In this document: positions 62,802-64,000 of the stretch, piece by piece | Numbering within the stretch: position 1 is the stretch's first letter | How the letters are laid out: each line of letters starts with the position of its first letter | Translations under genes and position numbers: made by a program | The notes under the pieces: model-generated | The model's input: only the letters and a program-made list of their open reading frames with translations | What the model was told of the DNA's origin: nothing | Database searches by the model: none | Assembly (NCBI RefSeq): GCF_900184895.1 | Contig: NZ_FXZK01000003.1 | Location: 124,001-188,000 of the forward strand | Direction of reading: 5' to 3' | Length of the DNA: 64,000 nucleotides | Source of the DNA: Flavimaricola marinus | GTDB taxonomy: Bacteria > Pseudomonadota > Alphaproteobacteria > Rhodobacterales > Rhodobacteraceae

Positions 62802-63347
62802 ATGGCACTGCCGACAATCCGCGTTACGCGGGAGGAAATGCGCAAGCGCGTTGCGCTGTTTTCCGAGATCAAGGGATTCGACGGGGGCTTGCCGGACAGT
62901 GACCACCCCGACGCGAAGCGCACGCTGTTCAACGTGGTCGGATTTCAGCCCCCCGAGGGCGAGGCAGGGGCCACGTCGAGCCCGGTGGGCGCGAACGCCG
63001 CCCGCAACGCCGCGATCAAGATCAGCGAGGGCTTCAACCTCGGCTATTGCAAAGCCTATCCCGGCAAGGGCCCGATGATGCACAACCACGACACCAACGA
63101 GACCTTCATTCCGATGACCGGCCGCTGGGAATGCTCATGGGAGGTGGATGGCAAGGTCGAAGCCTTTGAACTGGGCCCCTACGACGTGATCTCATTCCCG
63201 CCGGGCGTCCAGCGCCGGTTCATGAACGTGACCCATGACGAGCCGGATCAAGAGCATCTGTTGATGTTCGTGATCGGCGGGAATGGCCCGAAAGCGGAGT
63301 TTTCGCCCGAGGTGATGGTCGATCTCAAGGAACGCGGGCTGGTCTAG
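62802..63347 (+). CDS. Cupin-domain protein
   Basis: Protein of 181 residues. The cupin motif GPMMHNHDTNETFIPMTGRW supplies metal-binding His residues and Glu, and GPYDVISFPPGVQRRFMNV is the second motif. A single cupin barrel follows a 60-residue N-terminal part (REEMRKRVALFSEIKGFDGG). Metal (Fe, Mn or other) and substrate unknown; many relatives are dioxygenases or sugar-binding proteins. Begins with ATG after GGAGG. Convergent with dnaB. Confidence 0.88.
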   Translation: MALPTIRVTREEMRKRVALFSEIKGFDGGLPDSDHPDAKRTLFNVVGFQPPEGEAGATSSPVGANAARNAAIKISEGFNLGYCKAYPGKGPMMHNHDTNETFIPMTGRWECSWEVDGKVEAFELGPYDVISFPPGVQRRFMNVTHDEPDQEHLLMFVIGGNGPKAEFSPEVMVDLKERGLV

Positions 63348-63371
63348 GGGGACAAGCGGCGAAGCGGGCGG

Positions 63372-64000
63372 TCAGAAACCGCTCTCTTCGCCTTGCTGCC
63401 ATGGCTGCACGAGGTTGCCAAAGCGGGTAAAGCGCCCCTCGAAGCTGAGGTCCACGGTGCCGATGGGCCCGTGCCTTTGCTTGCCGATGACGACCTCGGC
63501 CTTGCCGCGCAGACGCTCCATATCGTCTTGCCATGCGGCCATCTTGTCCAGCTCGTGATCGCCGGGCTTTTCGCGCTCTTTGTAGTATTCCTCGCGGAAC
63601 ACGAACATCACCACGTCGGCGTCCTGCTCGATCGAGCCGGATTCGCGCAAGTCGGAAAGCTGCGGGCGCTTGTCCTCACGGCTTTCCACTTGGCGCGACA
63701 GCTGCGAGAGGGCCACGACCGGGATGTCGAGTTCCTTGGCAATCGCTTTCAGGCCCTGGGTGATTTCCGAGATCTCGTTGACCCGGTTGTCGTTCTTGCC
63801 CGAGCCGCGCAGCAGCTGGAGATAGTCGACGAAGAGCGCGTCGAGACCGTGGGTCCGTTTCAGTCGCCGCGCGCGGGCCGCGACCTGAGAGATCGGCAGG
63901 GCAGGGGTGTCGTCGATGAACAGCGGGCAGGCTTCGAGCGCCTTGGCCGCCTCGACGAAGCGGCGGAATTCCTCTTCGGTCATGTCGCCGCGCCGGATCT
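63372..64000 (-). CDS. dnaB: Replicative DNA helicase DnaB, C-terminal part (runs off right edge)
   Basis: RecA-like hexameric helicase of the replisome. The visible 209 or so residues are the C-terminal half of the ATPase domain: ACPLFIDDTPALPISQVAAR, Walker B ALFVDYLQLLRG, VVALSQLSRQVESREDKRP, SDLRESGSIEQDADVVMFV, and GKAEVVIGKQRHGPIGTVDL. The reading frame continues to the window edge (RRGDMTEEEF), so the N-terminal domain and Walker A lie outside. Confidence 0.97.
   Translation of the reverse strand, partial: IRRGDMTEEEFRRFVEAAKALEACPLFIDDTPALPISQVAARARRLKRTHGLDALFVDYLQLLRGSGKNDNRVNEISEITQGLKAIAKELDIPVVALSQLSRQVESREDKRPQLSDLRESGSIEQDADVVMFVFREEYYKEREKPGDHELDKMAAWQDDMERLRGKAEVVIGKQRHGPIGTVDLSFEGRFTRFGNLVQPWQQGEESGF

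Overview
The window is GC-rich, densely coded alphaproteobacterial chromosome. The gene neighbourhoods point to a Rhodobacterales (Roseobacter/Rhodobacter-type) bacterium: an extended nuo cluster carrying the order's typical extra reading frames, then birA-coaX-rnj; tatABC followed by a DUF815 ATPase; surE-pcm-nlpD; pqiA-radA-cvpA-purF; and alr-mlaE-mlaF near dnaB. I cannot name the genus. I see no rRNA, tRNA, CRISPR array, prophage or insertion sequence.

Layout. 1-2325 (minus): glmU and the start of glmS. 2443-5005 (plus): gph, a DegT-type aminotransferase and a membrane-anchored nuclease. 5177-30815: all fourteen nuo genes (A,B,C,D,E,F,G,H,I,J,K,L,M,N) in canonical order but with many extra genes between them: an antisense diguanylate cyclase between nuoA and nuoB; two sulfotransferases between nuoC and nuoD; a six-module cysteine-repeat secreted protein, a one-module lipoprotein and a 40-residue peptide between nuoD and nuoE; a membrane paralogue of the NuoE tail and a small membrane protein between nuoE and nuoF; a frame with an in-frame stop, two DUF3291 proteins, a lipoprotein and a DUF5333-like protein between nuoF and nuoG; a lipoprotein between G and H; a membrane protein and a carboxymuconolactone decarboxylase-like protein between I and J; and a 31-residue peptide between J and K. 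birA, coaX and rnj follow, ending at a strong bidirectional terminator.

34181-43985: rhlE (minus), an OsmC protein, prfC (minus), two beta-rich lipoproteins, a Hint-domain protein (minus), an atypical SDR, a histidine phosphatase, an orphan Fbp/Pot-type ABC ATPase and a convergent WYL regulator with tandem operator-like repeats. 44160-46779 (plus): tatABC and a DUF815 ATPase. 46861-62713 (all minus): nlpD-like, pcm, surE; kinase, SDR, sulfotransferase-like and DUF1801 genes joined by ATGA overlaps; purF, cvpA, radA, pqiA; a membrane coiled-coil protein; mlaF, mlaE, alr; a ClpP-fold membrane protein, a coiled-coil membrane protein and a DUF1194 protein. 62802-63347 (plus) is a cupin protein and 63372-64000 (minus) the C-terminal part of dnaB.

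The main theme is respiratory complex I with clade-specific additions. Most extra genes are tied to nuo genes by TAATG, ATGA or GTGA overlaps, so they are probably co-translated with the complex. The most novel elements are the two-cysteine module family (six copies in one protein, one in a lipoprotein), two overlapping micropeptides, a HhH-like domain shared by NuoE and a neighbouring membrane protein, a foldable 81-nt leader before that membrane protein, and an intrinsic terminator just before nuoG. No gap between genes exceeds 300 bases.
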